Source of the DNA: Apricaphanius iberus
Taxonomy: Eukaryota; Chordata; Actinopteri; Cyprinodontiformes; Aphaniidae
DNA: 64,000 nt
Direction of reading: 5' to 3'
NCBI GenBank assembly: GCA_028564705.1
Contig: JAPXFQ010002688.1
Coordinates: 434,001 to 498,000 of the forward strand
A program made the position numbers and the translations under genes. Shown piece after piece: positions 1-10,906 of the stretch. Every line of letters begins with the position of its first letter. Position 1 is the first letter of the stretch. The notes beneath the pieces are model-generated. The model was given only the letters and a program-made list of their open reading frames with translations. It did not search any database and was not told where the DNA came from.

Positions 1-3000
1 GCTTGGTGAACAAGAAAAGTCACATAATGGTGACGATGTCCCTTTTTTTTGTAAACCAGTGTCCCCTTTTTTTGTTCATTTTCTGTACAAAGTAAGATAA
101 GGTCCACATGTGGAGTGTGTATTAAAAATACTTGCAATTTAAAAGGAAACACAAAAGCTGCTGTGCAAAGCCACCTTACTGAAATTCAGATGCGTTGTTG
201 TCCATTGTTTGTATTTCTTTGTTGTTCGATGCCAAAAGAAGGTGTGGTTGTAACAATGTTTAAAGAGAGCATTTATAGAGCTATTACATCATAATTTTGA
301 AAGGCTGGTTTCCTGGAGAGAGATTAAAACCTATAATCCCTTAACTAAAACCATCTTCAGTGGATGAAAGCTGCGCCATCGCAGATTTAACCTAATATGT
401 GAGGACATGGTAAATCTTACAATAGCGTTGCAGATATTTTGGCAGCCTATTCATAATGTAACATGCATATTACGTAACTTGGAATAGTGAGTGATGGATA
501 TTTTAGGCTAGCTCCACAGCAGTAGCTGTAGAATGGAAACCTGCTGGATATGTTCCTCTTCTTGTGCCACTTTTTCCTTACTCACCTGCTCTATGGCTCA
601 GCTGTGAATACCTGTCAAAGCTTCACAAGATGAAGGGGCTTTGTTTTACGTTTTCATAGTTCGACTGAAGAAAGAGTGATCTGGTTTTAAAGCTTCAAAC
701 TGTTGAACAAGATGGATATCTTGAAGTTTGCAGAGCCATACTGTTAAGCAGACATATAACTGTTTGAGCCTCAGATACAATATTTAAAAAAATGATAAAG
801 ATATACATTGTTAGGCATATATTTTTCTTAAAGGTATCAGTAACTTTGTATACAATCCACAAACCGGTTCTACTTCATCCAACTTCACCGTCCTACCTCA
901 TTGTTACTCTGGTGTTTGTCAGTAAATGTAAACTATATGTGTATTATATAAACACATCTATAGGAAAAGGTATAGTTGGTTTCTCTCGACATGTACAGCA
1001 TAGAAAAACACCTCAATACACAAAAAATCATTCTTAAGCTAAATCAGTTTTTTTATCTGCTCAAAGATGCTGTAGCGAAGGTTTCTGTGCGCGGCGGTTG
1101 TCTATGACTATATAAATATATATCTTATATATCTTCGCTCTTTGCTATGTTGTGCAGTTGATCGATGGTTGTGTTCTGTCTCTGTTTTGCAATTTGAGAT
1201 TTTTACTGGTTGACGGTGCTACCAGCAAACAGTTTGAGAAAAATAAGAACTGATCCACCGGAACTCAAATGGTGCTGTTTTTCTATGTTTTTAATCGTTA
1301 TAAGGCTCTGTTTGTTATTCAGGTGTGTTGACCACCGCTATCCCCTCAACTAATCAAAAATTCTGAAGCCAAAATGTTGTTCGCAACGATGGTAACCCTG
1401 CTATTACTGTATCAATATATATATGTATATATATCTATATGCTATCCATCCAAATATTGTAGATAGTAGTTATATTCTCAATTTCAGAAGTACCTCAGAA
1501 GTTGTTGGTTTTATGTGGGTAAATCTGCTTCTGTCAGTTTCCTTTTGCTGCAGTTTTTTCAGGAATATGCATTCTTAGTGGTTAGATTAGGTTATAATCA
1601 ACGGTACATGGTTAAGGGAACAGTGTGCATTTAAGCAGCAAATGCCCTCGGCAGAACCATATTCCATTTGGGTCAACCTTCCTTCGTAGATCAGTCCATT
1701 TGTAGTTGAGGTTTATACCACACCCATAAAAGCAAAAATTAGGAATGTGTACAGAAAAGCTCAAACAGCTTTTTTAAGACCTTTTGTTTACTTCATCAGT
1801 CAAATCAGTTGATTTTTTTTTTTCTTCAGTCACTTGGTTTTCTCTGTGTATCTTTGTTAATGCTTTCATCCAGTTTTATAGCTCTGGATTTTCTCTTGGC
1901 AGAAAGTGCATTACATCTTCTTATAACCTTTCCCCTGCCCCGCTGCGCTTCAGTATTTGATTTTCTGCGCCAAAGTGTTTGAGACACGTTAGTGCACGTT
2001 TCATTTCCGTCTTCTTTAGCTCAACTTCGTCTTGCTGATGCCTCTTTACTGTGAGTAATGTGTGTTTTGTTGGACACAGCAGCTGGTTTTAAAGGAAGCA
2101 CTTTTAAGCCATTCTTTGGACTGTTTTATAACGGTTAGCGGTGAGCTGTCCTCTGGCCTACGGGGAGAGTCGAGTGCCGGAAAGTTGCGTTTGTAGTTCC
2201 TATGCAGGTGTAGAATAACTAACCTGGTACCACATCACTGTTGGGATGGACGGCCAACCACAGAGATAAATAGCAGGAGAGAACTGAATGTGTCTGCACA
2301 GCCTTGAGATTGAGTCAAATAGGACAATGGCGGTTTGACAAATCTGTACTGAATTATAGTTAAGTTTTCAGCTCTTTAATTTGAATTAAACTGAGCTACA
2401 CAGGGCTGCTTGGTATACCTGTAGAATTTAATGCATAGCAGTTATAGTTGGGGAAAGACAGGGTTTATACTTTATAGAGTATTTATTGTTGGTATAATAA
2501 TGTGAAACAAAATCTCAAGACTCTTGCAGTAAACACTTCCTTTACCCTATTGTAGCCTCCCAGTGGCAAACCACATTTACAGGAAATACTTTAGACGTAC
2601 AGGATAAAGTACATGTCTTCGCTAAACCGGCCACACCTCTGCTATGCGAGCAACTCTTTGACGCTTAGCATCCTGTTCTGTGTTTTTTTTTTTTTTTCTC
2701 TTGCTGCATTCAGGAACACCTGTTGAAATGTATAGAGAAACATAAATAAATCAAGAATTTTATTCTATCAGCACAAACCTCTGGTCTTGCGTTTTGTGTG
2801 TCACTTCCTGCTGCAGGGTTTAGGCTTTTTATTATGTGATTCTGTTAATGAAAAAATTCCTCAACTCAGATTGTTTCAGCCACCATGATGCCGTTGTTGA
2901 GCTTCATTTCTCAGGTGAGTCCCTTACTTTTTTTTCATACCTGCTTTGTTTTGCTGCCAACCAAATGGAGGCAGCAGTGAATAGCATAGTCATAAGTTGT

Positions 3001-3084
3001 AACTGCATGCTGACATTCTCCTCTCAGGTTATTTTGTAATTATATGGATATTTTTGATTTCGGGTAGCAACCAGAAATTGAATA
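1..3084. other. Unassigned AT-rich DNA, possible 3' UTR or intergenic
   Basis: I recognise no gene or repeat family in this stretch. The open frames are short and have random-looking composition. It contains many T-runs and A-runs. A pyrimidine tract followed by CAG near 2680-2713 and an AATAAA at 2745-2750 with GT-rich DNA downstream would fit the end of a transcript read on the plus strand, but nothing upstream supports an exon. It could equally be intergenic DNA. Confidence 0.4.
2745..2750 (+). promoter_or_regulatory. Candidate polyadenylation signal AATAAA
   Basis: The hexamer AATAAA is followed after about 45 bases by a GT-rich stretch (TTGCGTTTTGTGTGTC), the usual arrangement of a vertebrate cleavage site. 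In AT-rich DNA this combination also arises by chance, and no coding exon is visible upstream in the window. It is listed only as a candidate end of an unseen plus-strand transcript. Confidence 0.2.
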
Positions 3085-3193
3085 CCTTACAAACGTGTTG
3101 ATACTCCTTGATCTTTTCCCCATTTTGTTAGGTTGCAACCACAAAATTGTATGTATTTTATTGAGATGCTATGCAATACAAAACAGTCTGGTT

Positions 3194-3475
3194 GATAAGA
3201 TAGATAGATAGATAGATAGATATGTTTATTTGCCAGACTCATGTCCAAAAAAAAAAAACCCCACCAGACAGAACAGATAAAAATTACATCCACACAGTTA
3301 CAGATAACTATTGGGTGGAAGAAAAAAAATGTTTCACAAATAAATATGTAAAAATTGCAGCATGCAATAAAATTCAGTGCTAAGATCAGCCTTCAAAAGC
3401 AAACTGATTAGTAAATAGTTGCCTATGTGTAATTTAGTGACCAAAGCTGCTCTGTGAAGGTCAGAGAGTTTTTAT
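3194..3475 (-). mobile_element. LINE 3'-end fragment with GATA tail, nested in Tc1 relic
   Basis: On the minus strand this reads as a LINE 3' UTR ending in GGCAAATAAACATATC followed by a CTAT-type microsatellite (GATA on the plus strand, 3194-3222). It splits the Tc1-like element, whose sequence is recognisable on both sides. A similar tail and UTR occur at 31400-31650. I cannot define a target duplication. The inner boundary near 3475 is approximate. Confidence 0.45.
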
Positions 3476-4046
3476 TTTATTTAAAAAAACAAAAACGGTA
3501 GTGAATATAAAGTGACATGAAGACCAAGGAACACAGCAGACAGGTTAGAGATACAGTTGTGGGAAAGTTATAGCAGAAGTTGTATACATCTAACAGAGTG
3601 ACCTTATATTCATCTAAAATGCATAGAAAACGACGCTATTGCAAACCTACCAAGAAATGTAATTTCCTTTAAACAGATGGACAACGAGACCATTAATAAG
3701 AGAAACAGCTGAGGCTCCCAGGGTAAGTCTAGAGGAGCTGTAGAGACCCACAGCTCAGGTGAGGCAGAATAGTTAGTGCACTGCACAACTCTGGTATTCT
3801 TAAAACAAAAATGTCCCATGAGCAATTTTGCCAAAAGCCATGCAGAGGACACCAAACTAATAAAATGTTATCTAGTGAGATGAGACCAAAATAAAAAAAT
3901 TGGTAAACATCTGGAATGCATGGTGGCAAGCTTTTGCTTATCATTCGGAAAATCCAATTTCCACAGTGAAACATAGAGGCAGCGTTATGTTGTGAGGATA
4001 CTTTTTTTTCAGCTGGCTCCTGAGAAAATAAAATTGTATGCCACAT

Positions 4047-4178
4047 GAGTGATTCTAGGGAGTGTGCATGTGATGTTTTTATTTGGGGCTTGGGAAGGGT
4101 GGGGTCATTTTAATCTGTAAAGCACTTTGAGTAGCTATGTAGTTTGAAAAGTGCTTTATAAATAAAGTTTGATTGCTA
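4047..4178 (+). mobile_element. LINE/SINE 3' tail inserted in Tc1 relic
   Basis: This fragment contains GATGTTTTTATTTGGGG, then CTGTAAAGCACTTTGAGTAG and an end reading AAAGTGCTTTATAAATAAAG. The same order occurs at 8684-8790, so the two are copies of one family. The tail resembles the 3' ends of L2-type LINEs and of SINEs that share them. It lies between two recognisable parts of the Tc1 transposase gene, so it inserted after that transposon. Confidence 0.55.
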
Positions 4179-4289
4179 AATACAGGGCAATCTTGGTCAA
4201 AGAAGGCTTGAGACTAAATTGGAGGGTCACCGTTCAGCAGAACAGCTAAAAGAAGACTTTCAGTTACCCTGATTCAAGCCTACTGACTA

Positions 4290-4985
4290 CAGATAAAACA
4301 TTTTACAAATGTTATTTTTCCAAATAATGGAAATATTGCTTTCTTTTCCACTTCATTATATATGCAACTCAGAAATTCTGAGGACTGACTAGAAAAAAAC
4401 TAAATGCTGAAAAACTTTTCCTTAAGAGAAGGTATTTTAACTTCTGTTGGAAGAGATCAATTCGGCGCCAATAGAGTGATCAGCAAAACTATGGGAGCCT
4501 TCAGATTATGGTGGTGTGTGCTGTCAGCCTTTTGCGTGTTCTCCTTTGTTTACGTAATTCAGTATAACTTTGTCATTAACATAATGAATAAGCCCAGTAT
4601 GATATCAAAAATATCAAATCATGTAACATTAGTTGATGTTGATTCGAAGCAAGGAGCGGCCATCACTGTACCCACCTCGGGTGCTCAGTGAAGTAGCCCC
4701 CTGATCACAGCGTGTGGCGTTTCTCAGGGGCTTAAGATGTGTGTTGGTAACCGGTTAAATAAAATACCCACTCATCAGATCCTTAAACTGGGCAATCTTC
4801 AATGTTCTCTGGTGTCCCAAGCACTAACCATTACTTCTGGTAGCTATAGCTATTAATGGTTAAAAGCGATGTAATACTATAGCTTCACAAATTAGTTGGC
4901 TGTAGAAAGACTTAAAAGTCTGTTTGACATAAAATACATCAACACTGAAAATTGTGATCTCACGTCACCCCGTAGTTTTAATTGC
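4290..4985. other. Unassigned stretch
   Basis: I recognise nothing here. A 95-codon open frame on the plus strand (4404-4691) has one hydrophobic segment but no recognisable family, no clear splice signals and ordinary AT-rich composition. I do not consider it a supported gene. Confidence 0.3.
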
Positions 4986-4989
4986 CTTT

Positions 4990-5085
4990 GCTTTGCGAAT
5001 GCAACTGAAATTACTTTTCTTCTAAGGTGCCTTAAAATGTTTGTGAATTGGTGCTATACTGTATAAACTGAATTAAACTGAAAAT
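4990..5085 (+). mobile_element. L2-type LINE 3' tail (plus strand)
   Basis: The stretch has the order typical of this teleost L2-type tail: AAGGTGCCTTAAAATG, a GTGAATTGGTGCTATA block, then a degenerate AATTAAACTGAA tail. It lies directly beside a minus-strand copy of the same tail (from about 5140), so the two 3' ends face each other. Confidence 0.55.
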
Positions 5086-5119
5086 TTAACTATGTTGATC
5101 TGATTATAGATCCACCTAT

Positions 5120-5520
5120 AGTAGTGATACACATCCAGTCAATTAAATTGCATTAATTTTTTTAGCACCAATTCAAAACATCATCTCAAGGCAATTCACG
5201 AGAAAAGTAATTTCATTTAAAATTGTACATAAATTCCAATTAATCATTCAGTTAATTTTTCTAATTAACTTTAAATTTTCTATCTAAGGAAACCCAGCAG
5301 AATACGTTGAGTCATTCACTTGCGGCATTTAACCCTCCTGAACGAACATGTAGAGACAGTAGACTGACGCCTGTGTGGTCATTGACCTCACAACCTTCCC
5401 TGATACTGAACAAGAACATGGCGACAGTGGAGAGGAAAACCTCCCCTTTAACTGGAAGAAACCTCCAGCAAAACCATTCCCAGTATGAGTGGCCATCTGC
5501 CACGACCGAATGGGGATTTA
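5120..5520 (-). mobile_element. L2-type LINE 3' UTR relic (minus strand)
   Basis: The plus-strand text CACCAATTCAAAACATCATC and TCTCAAGGCAATTCAC is the complement of the L2-type tail. Further in, the block GCGACAGTGGAGAGGAAAAC, then TGGAAGAAACCTCCAGCA and GCCATCTGCCACGACCGA, is a very common teleost repeat from the 3' region of this LINE family; the same block recurs at 15640-15730 and 23877-23935. No RT coding part remains. Confidence 0.6.
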
Positions 5521-5521
5521 A

Positions 5522-5664
5522 GGCCTCGTTCGCACTGCTTGCGGAAGTGCCACGAAGCTCCGTGGCTCAGAGACTGCTTCGGTGTCCTTGCTTCATACCA
5601 GATGCAAACGCCACAGTCCTCCGCAGTGATCGTTTCGCGTCGGGTCTATTTTTTGCAGGAGCCC
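5522..5664. mobile_element. Possible small TAA-flanked MITE
   Basis: A 143-bp GC-richer insert starts GGCCTCGTTCGCAC and ends GGAGCCC, lying between two TAA triplets (5519-5521 and 5665-5667). It interrupts the L2 3' UTR text. Three-base TAA duplications are typical of PIF/Harbinger elements, but the terminal repeats match over only about six bases, so the call is weak. Confidence 0.3.
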
Positions 5665-5669
5665 TAAGA

Positions 5670-6924
5670 AATCCCCATTTCAATTCTGGCAGGAAGTTAT
5701 ACCAAGACATAAGACAAACAGGTCAATTTACTAAATAAAAGCAATTAAAAAAAATACCACGGTTGACAAATGTGAAAAATGTGTGGATCTAAACAGACTA
5801 TGGAGATGATATAGAGACCTTCTGTCTACTCCCACTGGTAAACAGGAATTGAAAATATTTTTGATACTTGTGAATAGTAGATAAACAAATTGAATATTTC
5901 AGCGATATATCTACACTAGACTCTCTACTACCACACACACTTTTATGGCTGTGTGTGTGTCTCGACAACAGATAAATTAAAGAAGTGTGTAATCTTCCTG
6001 GTTATAATGGTGTAATATTTTCATGAGGTTATTTACTAACCCATGATGAAAAAAAATAGCTCTGAATAAACAGCTGAGCAGAAGCGTTTCATGACCGCTG
6101 CAGAGAAATACACGTCTGGTTTGAATAGATTGGCAGCTAATGTAGCATGATTTGCCTGAACGCACCACTTCGTGGTGCTACCGCAGCCAATGTAACACCT
6201 TAAGAAGACGCAAAAGAAGATGCAAAAACAAACTGATATAGGAGTACTTTCTATTCTAAAGGAAGTAAAACGCACTTGAAGGTTGTTTGATGGCCTCTGA
6301 CAAAATTTTGTCTGGTGCTTTGAGATATACGACACAACTCCTGTTCGTGTGTTAAGTGAAACTAATTAAAAACTCTAACCCTTCTCTGTGCACAGTTTCC
6401 TGAGTATAATTTTGTGGATGGTGGTAAAACACAAAGCTCATGTACAATTGCTGAGCACTAATGAAGGACTTGTGTTTGTAAAATATATTGAAGTTTCTGA
6501 TTGAGACAAATTGTGGGAAAGTAAAATTATGAATACTTTTCCAAGGCATTCTACATTTGGGAGCATGAGAAGAACTCAAGAGAGAAAAGCAAAGATTGGT
6601 GTAAACAATAGACCCTGTTAGAGGGAAAAGAAGAATCTTTGGCTCAAAGCTTGTTTCTAATATGAGATGGGAATCTCTGAACCTGCCCTCACAGCCTTTA
6701 AACCCTTTGCATGATTCTACTGGTATATTGATGATCAGTCCTTGTTGATCATTTTTAATTTAGCTTTTACCTGACTATTATCTATTAATTATTGTTTTCT
6801 GCTTTGCGCTTTTATTTGATCAAATCTTATTGTTTTACACTTTATAATTTAAAACACTGAATCTGAACATTTTTATCAGTATTTTAACATTTAATCTCAT
6901 TATCTGCTGTTTATTTTAATATTT
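5670..6924. other. Unassigned stretch
   Basis: No gene or recognisable repeat family is visible. The overlapping short minus-strand frames at 5977-6335 and 6352-6579 have no recognisable domains. Confidence 0.35.
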
Positions 6925-6927
6925 TAA

Positions 6928-7223
6928 AGTGTAACTAAACCCCAAAACCATTGAACTGATACGTCGTTTGGCTGCAGCGCTCCAGAGAAGAGACCTAATT
7001 TTTCCTTTTACCGTAGGTAAATAGAGGTATCACAGAGCTCGACGTTTCAGCCATAGATCAGCCATGGCTGTCTTCCAGACCACACCCCCGCTTCTCCCCC
7101 AGGCGTTTATCTTCCACACTTGGCCATGCCCCTCCGTGTCTCCTGGTCCTGCCCACTTTGGTAGAGTTTTTCAAATGTAGCCTGGGGATGGGATAATGCT
7201 TTTTCATTGGGTTCAGTTACACT
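6928..7223. mobile_element. TTAA-flanked MITE, family A
   Basis: The two ends are inverted copies: the left starts AGTGTAACTAAACCC and the right, read inwards on the minus strand, starts AGTGTAACTGAACCC. Both are flanked by TTAA (6924-6927 and 7224-7227). The 296-bp interior is non-coding and fairly GC-rich. TTAA duplications suggest mobilisation by a piggyBac-type transposase, though I cannot tie it to a known family. The same left end recurs at 34605. Confidence 0.65.
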
Positions 7224-7227
7224 TTAA

Positions 7228-8500
7228 CTTCTTATTTTATTCATCCTTCCAGGGTTTCTTCTATGGGAGCCCTCTGCATCGGAAGCGCTGGTTGGCTGTG
7301 GCTGCCTGGGAGCTCTCCGGGTAGTGCTTGGGTGGAGGTGGGGGTACCAGCCCTCCCTCCTCTGGGTGCCCTGGGTCAGTGCCATAGACTGTATATAATT
7401 AGACAAACCCTCGTTGACGTCACCCCATAGGTTTCTGAAGAGCAAAAATGAAGCCAACTGAGCGGTTCCCACCGCCGCCATCTTGTCCGTCTCACTCACC
7501 TTGTCACTCTCAGAAACTCCAAAAAAGGGCAAAGAGGTGGAGCTGAGAGTGGCGCTGTGAGGCTGGGGGCGGAGGGTTAACGCTCCGAGCCAACATAGCT
7601 ACAAGCTAGTCAGAAGCTAGTCGGGAGCTAACTGAAGCTAATGTAGGCTGCAGCCGGTTTCAGCCAGAAGACCGCGGTTAAGAGACTTTTATCCCGTTTT
7701 TCAACAACGATCACTTTAGACCCAGAAACATCTCAAGTAGAGAAAACATATCCATATAATAAGACCCAAATGGGTCGGGTCAATACTGCTTAATATGGTG
7801 GTATTTCCATTACCATCGGTGGAGGGTGAGGACATAGACGGGCTCATCTTAACAACATCTCCAGCAAAAAAGTCATCATGAAAACTCAGATCCTCTAAAA
7901 AAATTAAAAGGCTTTTGACTCACATCTCATCCATTAATTCATGCCTCCAGCTGTCTTCCTCACACCAGTACTGATCTAACCAGTGATCATCCAGTCTGTC
8001 TAGAGTCCAACTCTGTAGTCTTCCAGCCTGATCTAGCCTTCTCCTGATCTGACCAGGTCTGCCGCGGCATCCTGGTCCTGCCGACTTTGCCGCTCTGCTG
8101 CTACTCGACCAATCGCCTGCTCCAACTCACGTGTAGAAAGAGATAAAAGCTCCGACCAGAACAGCATTCCTCTTAGCCACCATTAGCCACCAGCATTAGC
8201 CTAGACGGACCTGTCAATCAAATGGACACGGCCCTAATTATTCATAATTTCAAAATTAAATTACAAATAAACGGAGAAGTTAGAAAAAAAATCCCCCCCC
8301 CCCAAGAGTTGTCATGATGGTAAACCTGAACTATCTAACCTAAAATGTTTTTTGAACCAGTCTGTAAACATGTTTATTTTGGCTGTAAAGTTGGCCTTTT
8401 TAACATGGGACTCAATAGGAATTTGCTTCTTTTTGGACCCAGCCCCCAGCGGATGAGGGCTAAATTTCAGTTTCTGTCACTTCCGGGTTGGCTTCACATA
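7228..8500. repeat. Composite of dispersed teleost repeat sequence
   Basis: The block from about 7378 (CCATAGACTGTATATAATTA, then GACGTCACCCCATAGGTTTC) and the block at about 8385-8500 (TTTTTAACATGGGACTCAAT, then GTCACTTCCGGGTTGGCTTC) resemble the two ends of a repeat commonly met in teleost genomes, so one diverged or interrupted copy probably fills most of this region. I cannot name the family or demonstrate terminal repeats. The 7240-7375 part is GC-rich and unassigned. Confidence 0.4.
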
Positions 8501-8639
8501 TTTTAAGCGGAGTTTGCCCCTTGGTCAGAGCCTTGGCTGCTGCTGTTGATCTGCTGCTGCCGATCCAGATGGCTGCCTTAATGCGTTTCCTGGCTTGTCT
8601 GTACTCAGCCCGTTTTTGCTTTTTGTTGCTTTTGAGTAT

Positions 8640-8795
8640 GTGCATGCATGGGAGACGGGATGGGTGGGGGGGGTGTAGTTGTAGTGATGTTTTTATTTTG
8701 GGTTTTGGGAAGGGGCAGGGTTTAATCTGTAAAGCACTTTGATAAACTTTGTAGTTTGAAAAGCGCTTTATAAATAAAGTTTGATTTTATTTGAT
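8640..8795 (+). mobile_element. LINE/SINE 3' tail, second copy
   Basis: This copy has the same order as the fragment at 4047-4178: GATGTTTTTATTTTGGG, CTGTAAAGCACTTTGA, then AAGCGCTTTATAAATAAAG and a TTTGATT tail. The copies differ by substitutions and small indels. Sequence immediately upstream (8500-8640) may be more of the same element, but I cannot define its start. Confidence 0.55.
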
Positions 8796-8799
8796 AAAG

Positions 8800-9725
8800 T
8801 TTCTGAGGTTGGAAGGCCTTCTTGCATCACCCTAGTCTTAAGCTCTTCCACAGATTCTCTATCACAGCCAAGTTGGGACTCTGGTTCAGTAACTCTGAAA
8901 TGTTAACTTCACTTCAAGTCATTTGAAACCTATTGGTAAAATCAAAAAGTTTTATTTAAACCTAAATCTGCCAGTGATATAATCAAATTTTGGGCCGAAC
9001 TTTGCGGCAGTCACATAATGACATCAAAGTTTTCAATTCAAATACTTAGGTGCTTCAAAGACAGTTCATTGTGGCCATACCTGTTGCTCTTTTACACAGT
9101 TCCATTAATCTAAAATCTTCAAAGAATGGAATAAGTTCATTTTCACAGATGGTATTTTCATCTCACTCTGTATTTTAATCAGTTTAACCTGGTCTGTAAC
9201 TTCAAGCAAAAACCCATTTCAGACCTTAAATGTGTTATTTTAACTTTAGAATGCCTTCTAACTGAAGTTGAAGGAGTCTTATTATTTATAAAATTATGGC
9301 TCTGTGTGCTGAATGGATTTAATAAAACCTTGGTGACCCCTCGGTTAATGCAAACTTCTCAGTTTTGGAAACCCAGTAAACTTTCAATTTAAACCCAGAA
9401 AGTGGAATTATGCTTTCAAATTGTCATGTGGTTGCCTGGATTAACTTTTCCAATGTACCACCCAGACGTCTGACATCATTAAGGCGGGCACATTTCCAGA
9501 TAGGCTGACGACACCTGATGAGCTGTGTTGTTGTACATTAAAAGGCATCTATCCATTAAAGTCTCAGTATGTTTCCAGGCCAAATCTTCTGCAATTTATT
9601 TTTCTTATACAGGGTTCCTATGCAGTCTGAAAAGGAGCGTTTAGCTATTTTTTGACATATATAGAAAAACTAGAGTATGGATGGTACATCTCAAGTGTAT
9701 TCCATGTATTCCTTGTCCTTTTGTC
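8800..9725. other. Mostly unassigned; possible transposon scrap at its start
   Basis: The first 100 bases (AGGCCTTCTTGCATCACC, then CCACAGATTCTCTATCAC) read like the antisense of a Tc1/mariner-like transposase gene, and similar text occurs near 28240-28310. The rest shows nothing I recognise. Confidence 0.3.
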
Positions 9726-9727
9726 TA

Positions 9728-10020
9728 AATATCCATTTGTCCATCCATGTATGTGTCCACCTAACATTTATCCAATATTATATCCTTCTATTGGTTTTTC
9801 CAGTATCCATACACCCAATGCTCATCCATTCATATACCTATCCAGCTGTCCATTCTTCATACATATATCCAACTTTTCATCCTCCTCTCATTTTTAATCT
9901 ATAGTTTTTATATCCATACATCATGTTATACTACTTCCTTAGAAAGAATTCCTGTCCATCCATTTGTTCATCTGTCTACTTTTCATTTTTTATCTATCCA
10001 TCCATAAAGTTCCTGATCAA
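9728..10020. repeat. Degenerate ATCC-type simple repeat
   Basis: The motif ATCC or CATC recurs irregularly across about 290 bases (for example CCATTTGTCCATCCATG and TATCTATCCATCCATAAAG), mixed with ATAC and TTCAT variants. It looks like an old tetranucleotide microsatellite that has accumulated substitutions. The open frames over it, rich in Pro, His, Ile and Ser, are a by-product of the repeat. Confidence 0.55.
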
Positions 10021-10703
10021 ACTGGAGTTTTCATTTGGTGCACTCCTAAATGCATGTCTCTGAAGTCGTGAAGCTAATGGGAAAGTTGTTCTTAATGTTA
10101 GCCTTCAGAAGAGTATTGCAGACCTGTTGCCAACTAGGCGTTGTTGGCTCGTCCCTGTGTCATGAGCCCGGCCTCCCTCTCAGCAATACAAAAGGCCAGA
10201 TTGGAAGAGTTCTATCTGGCCTATCACATGTTCAAACCATATTGCAGTATCAGCTGAGCAGCCCGAGAGTGAGATAAGGCAGAAATGGAGTGTTGGCATA
10301 TTGGATTGGTTGTAACACGGCTGGTTGGTGGAGGCTTGAATTTAAAATGAGCCACATCAATGAAGCCTGGATTTGGATGAGTCCACACTTGAAACGGATA
10401 AAGATGCAGCCACTGAAGGCTACTTCCTCCCTTTTTGCTTGTAAAGCACCCAAGCTTCAACGCTCCCACCCTCCTCCAGTCCCAGTCCACTCACTCCCTC
10501 TTCTTGCACACTGGTGCATTTCCATATATTATTGCTTCTGTAAGCAAGAGTGTCGTGAGCCCAGGCTTTTCCTACAGCCCAAGGAGAATTCTCAATGTCA
10601 TTATCGCCAAAGGCTGCCACATGTCTGTAATGTATTACCGCCCGCCTTTATTGACAGCACGATGATTCAGTGGTGGCGATGATGGATTAGTGCCGGATGG
10701 GTC

Positions 10704-10745
10704 AGGCTGGGCTGGGCTGGGCTGGGCTGGGCTGAGCTGGTCCAG
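10704..10745 (+). repeat. GGGCT pentanucleotide array, G-quadruplex potential
   Basis: Five GGG tracts separated by CT occur at 10709-10731, followed by degenerate copies up to about 10760. Four or more G3 tracts with two-base loops fit the standard intramolecular G-quadruplex pattern on the plus strand. Confidence 0.75.
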
Positions 10746-10862
10746 ACTGGGCTGGGCTCTGCAGCCTCTGCAGCCTGCCTTTCTGTCGCATAAACACCAT
10801 CTACACTGCAGTATTCAGTGAGTTAAGTCGCCTTTATGTCACGCATGCAAAAAAATAGTGTC

Positions 10863-10866
<4 letters not shown>

Positions 10867-10901
<35 letters not shown>
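10867..10901. repeat. TA dinucleotide microsatellite
   Basis: An uninterrupted TA repeat of about 17 units. It produces the Tyr-Ile run in the frame starting at 10858, which is therefore not evidence of a gene. Confidence 0.9.

Positions 10902-10906
<5 letters not shown>

Larger units (their letters stand above)
3085..4290 (+). mobile_element. Degraded Tc1-like DNA transposon
   Basis: The left end reads like the start of a common teleost Tc1-like family (ACTCCTTGATCTTTTCCCC, then ATTTTGTTAGGTTGCAACCA). The later part matches the transposase gene of the same family: the segment around GACCAAGGAACACAGCAGAC (3518-3537), the TGCAAACCTACCAAGA segment near 3640, AGACCCACAGCTCAGGTG near 3746, a GATGAGACCAAAAT segment near 3880, and a GTGAAACATAGAGGCAGCGT block near 3966 (the Tc1 GG-S-x-M-x-W-G region). 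The reading frame has many stops and shifts, so no transposase is made. Two retroelement fragments interrupt it, at about 3194-3475 and 4047-4178; the transposon text resumes at about 4179 (AAATACAGGGCAATCTTGG). The right inverted repeat is missing or unrecognisable. Confidence 0.75.

Noticed and set aside
4404..4691. 95-codon frame with a hydrophobic segment
   Set aside because: No recognised family, no clear splice sites or neighbours that support it.
5307..5738. 143-codon plus-strand open frame
   Set aside because: It covers the antisense of an L2-type 3' UTR block and a possible MITE, neither of which is coding in this direction.
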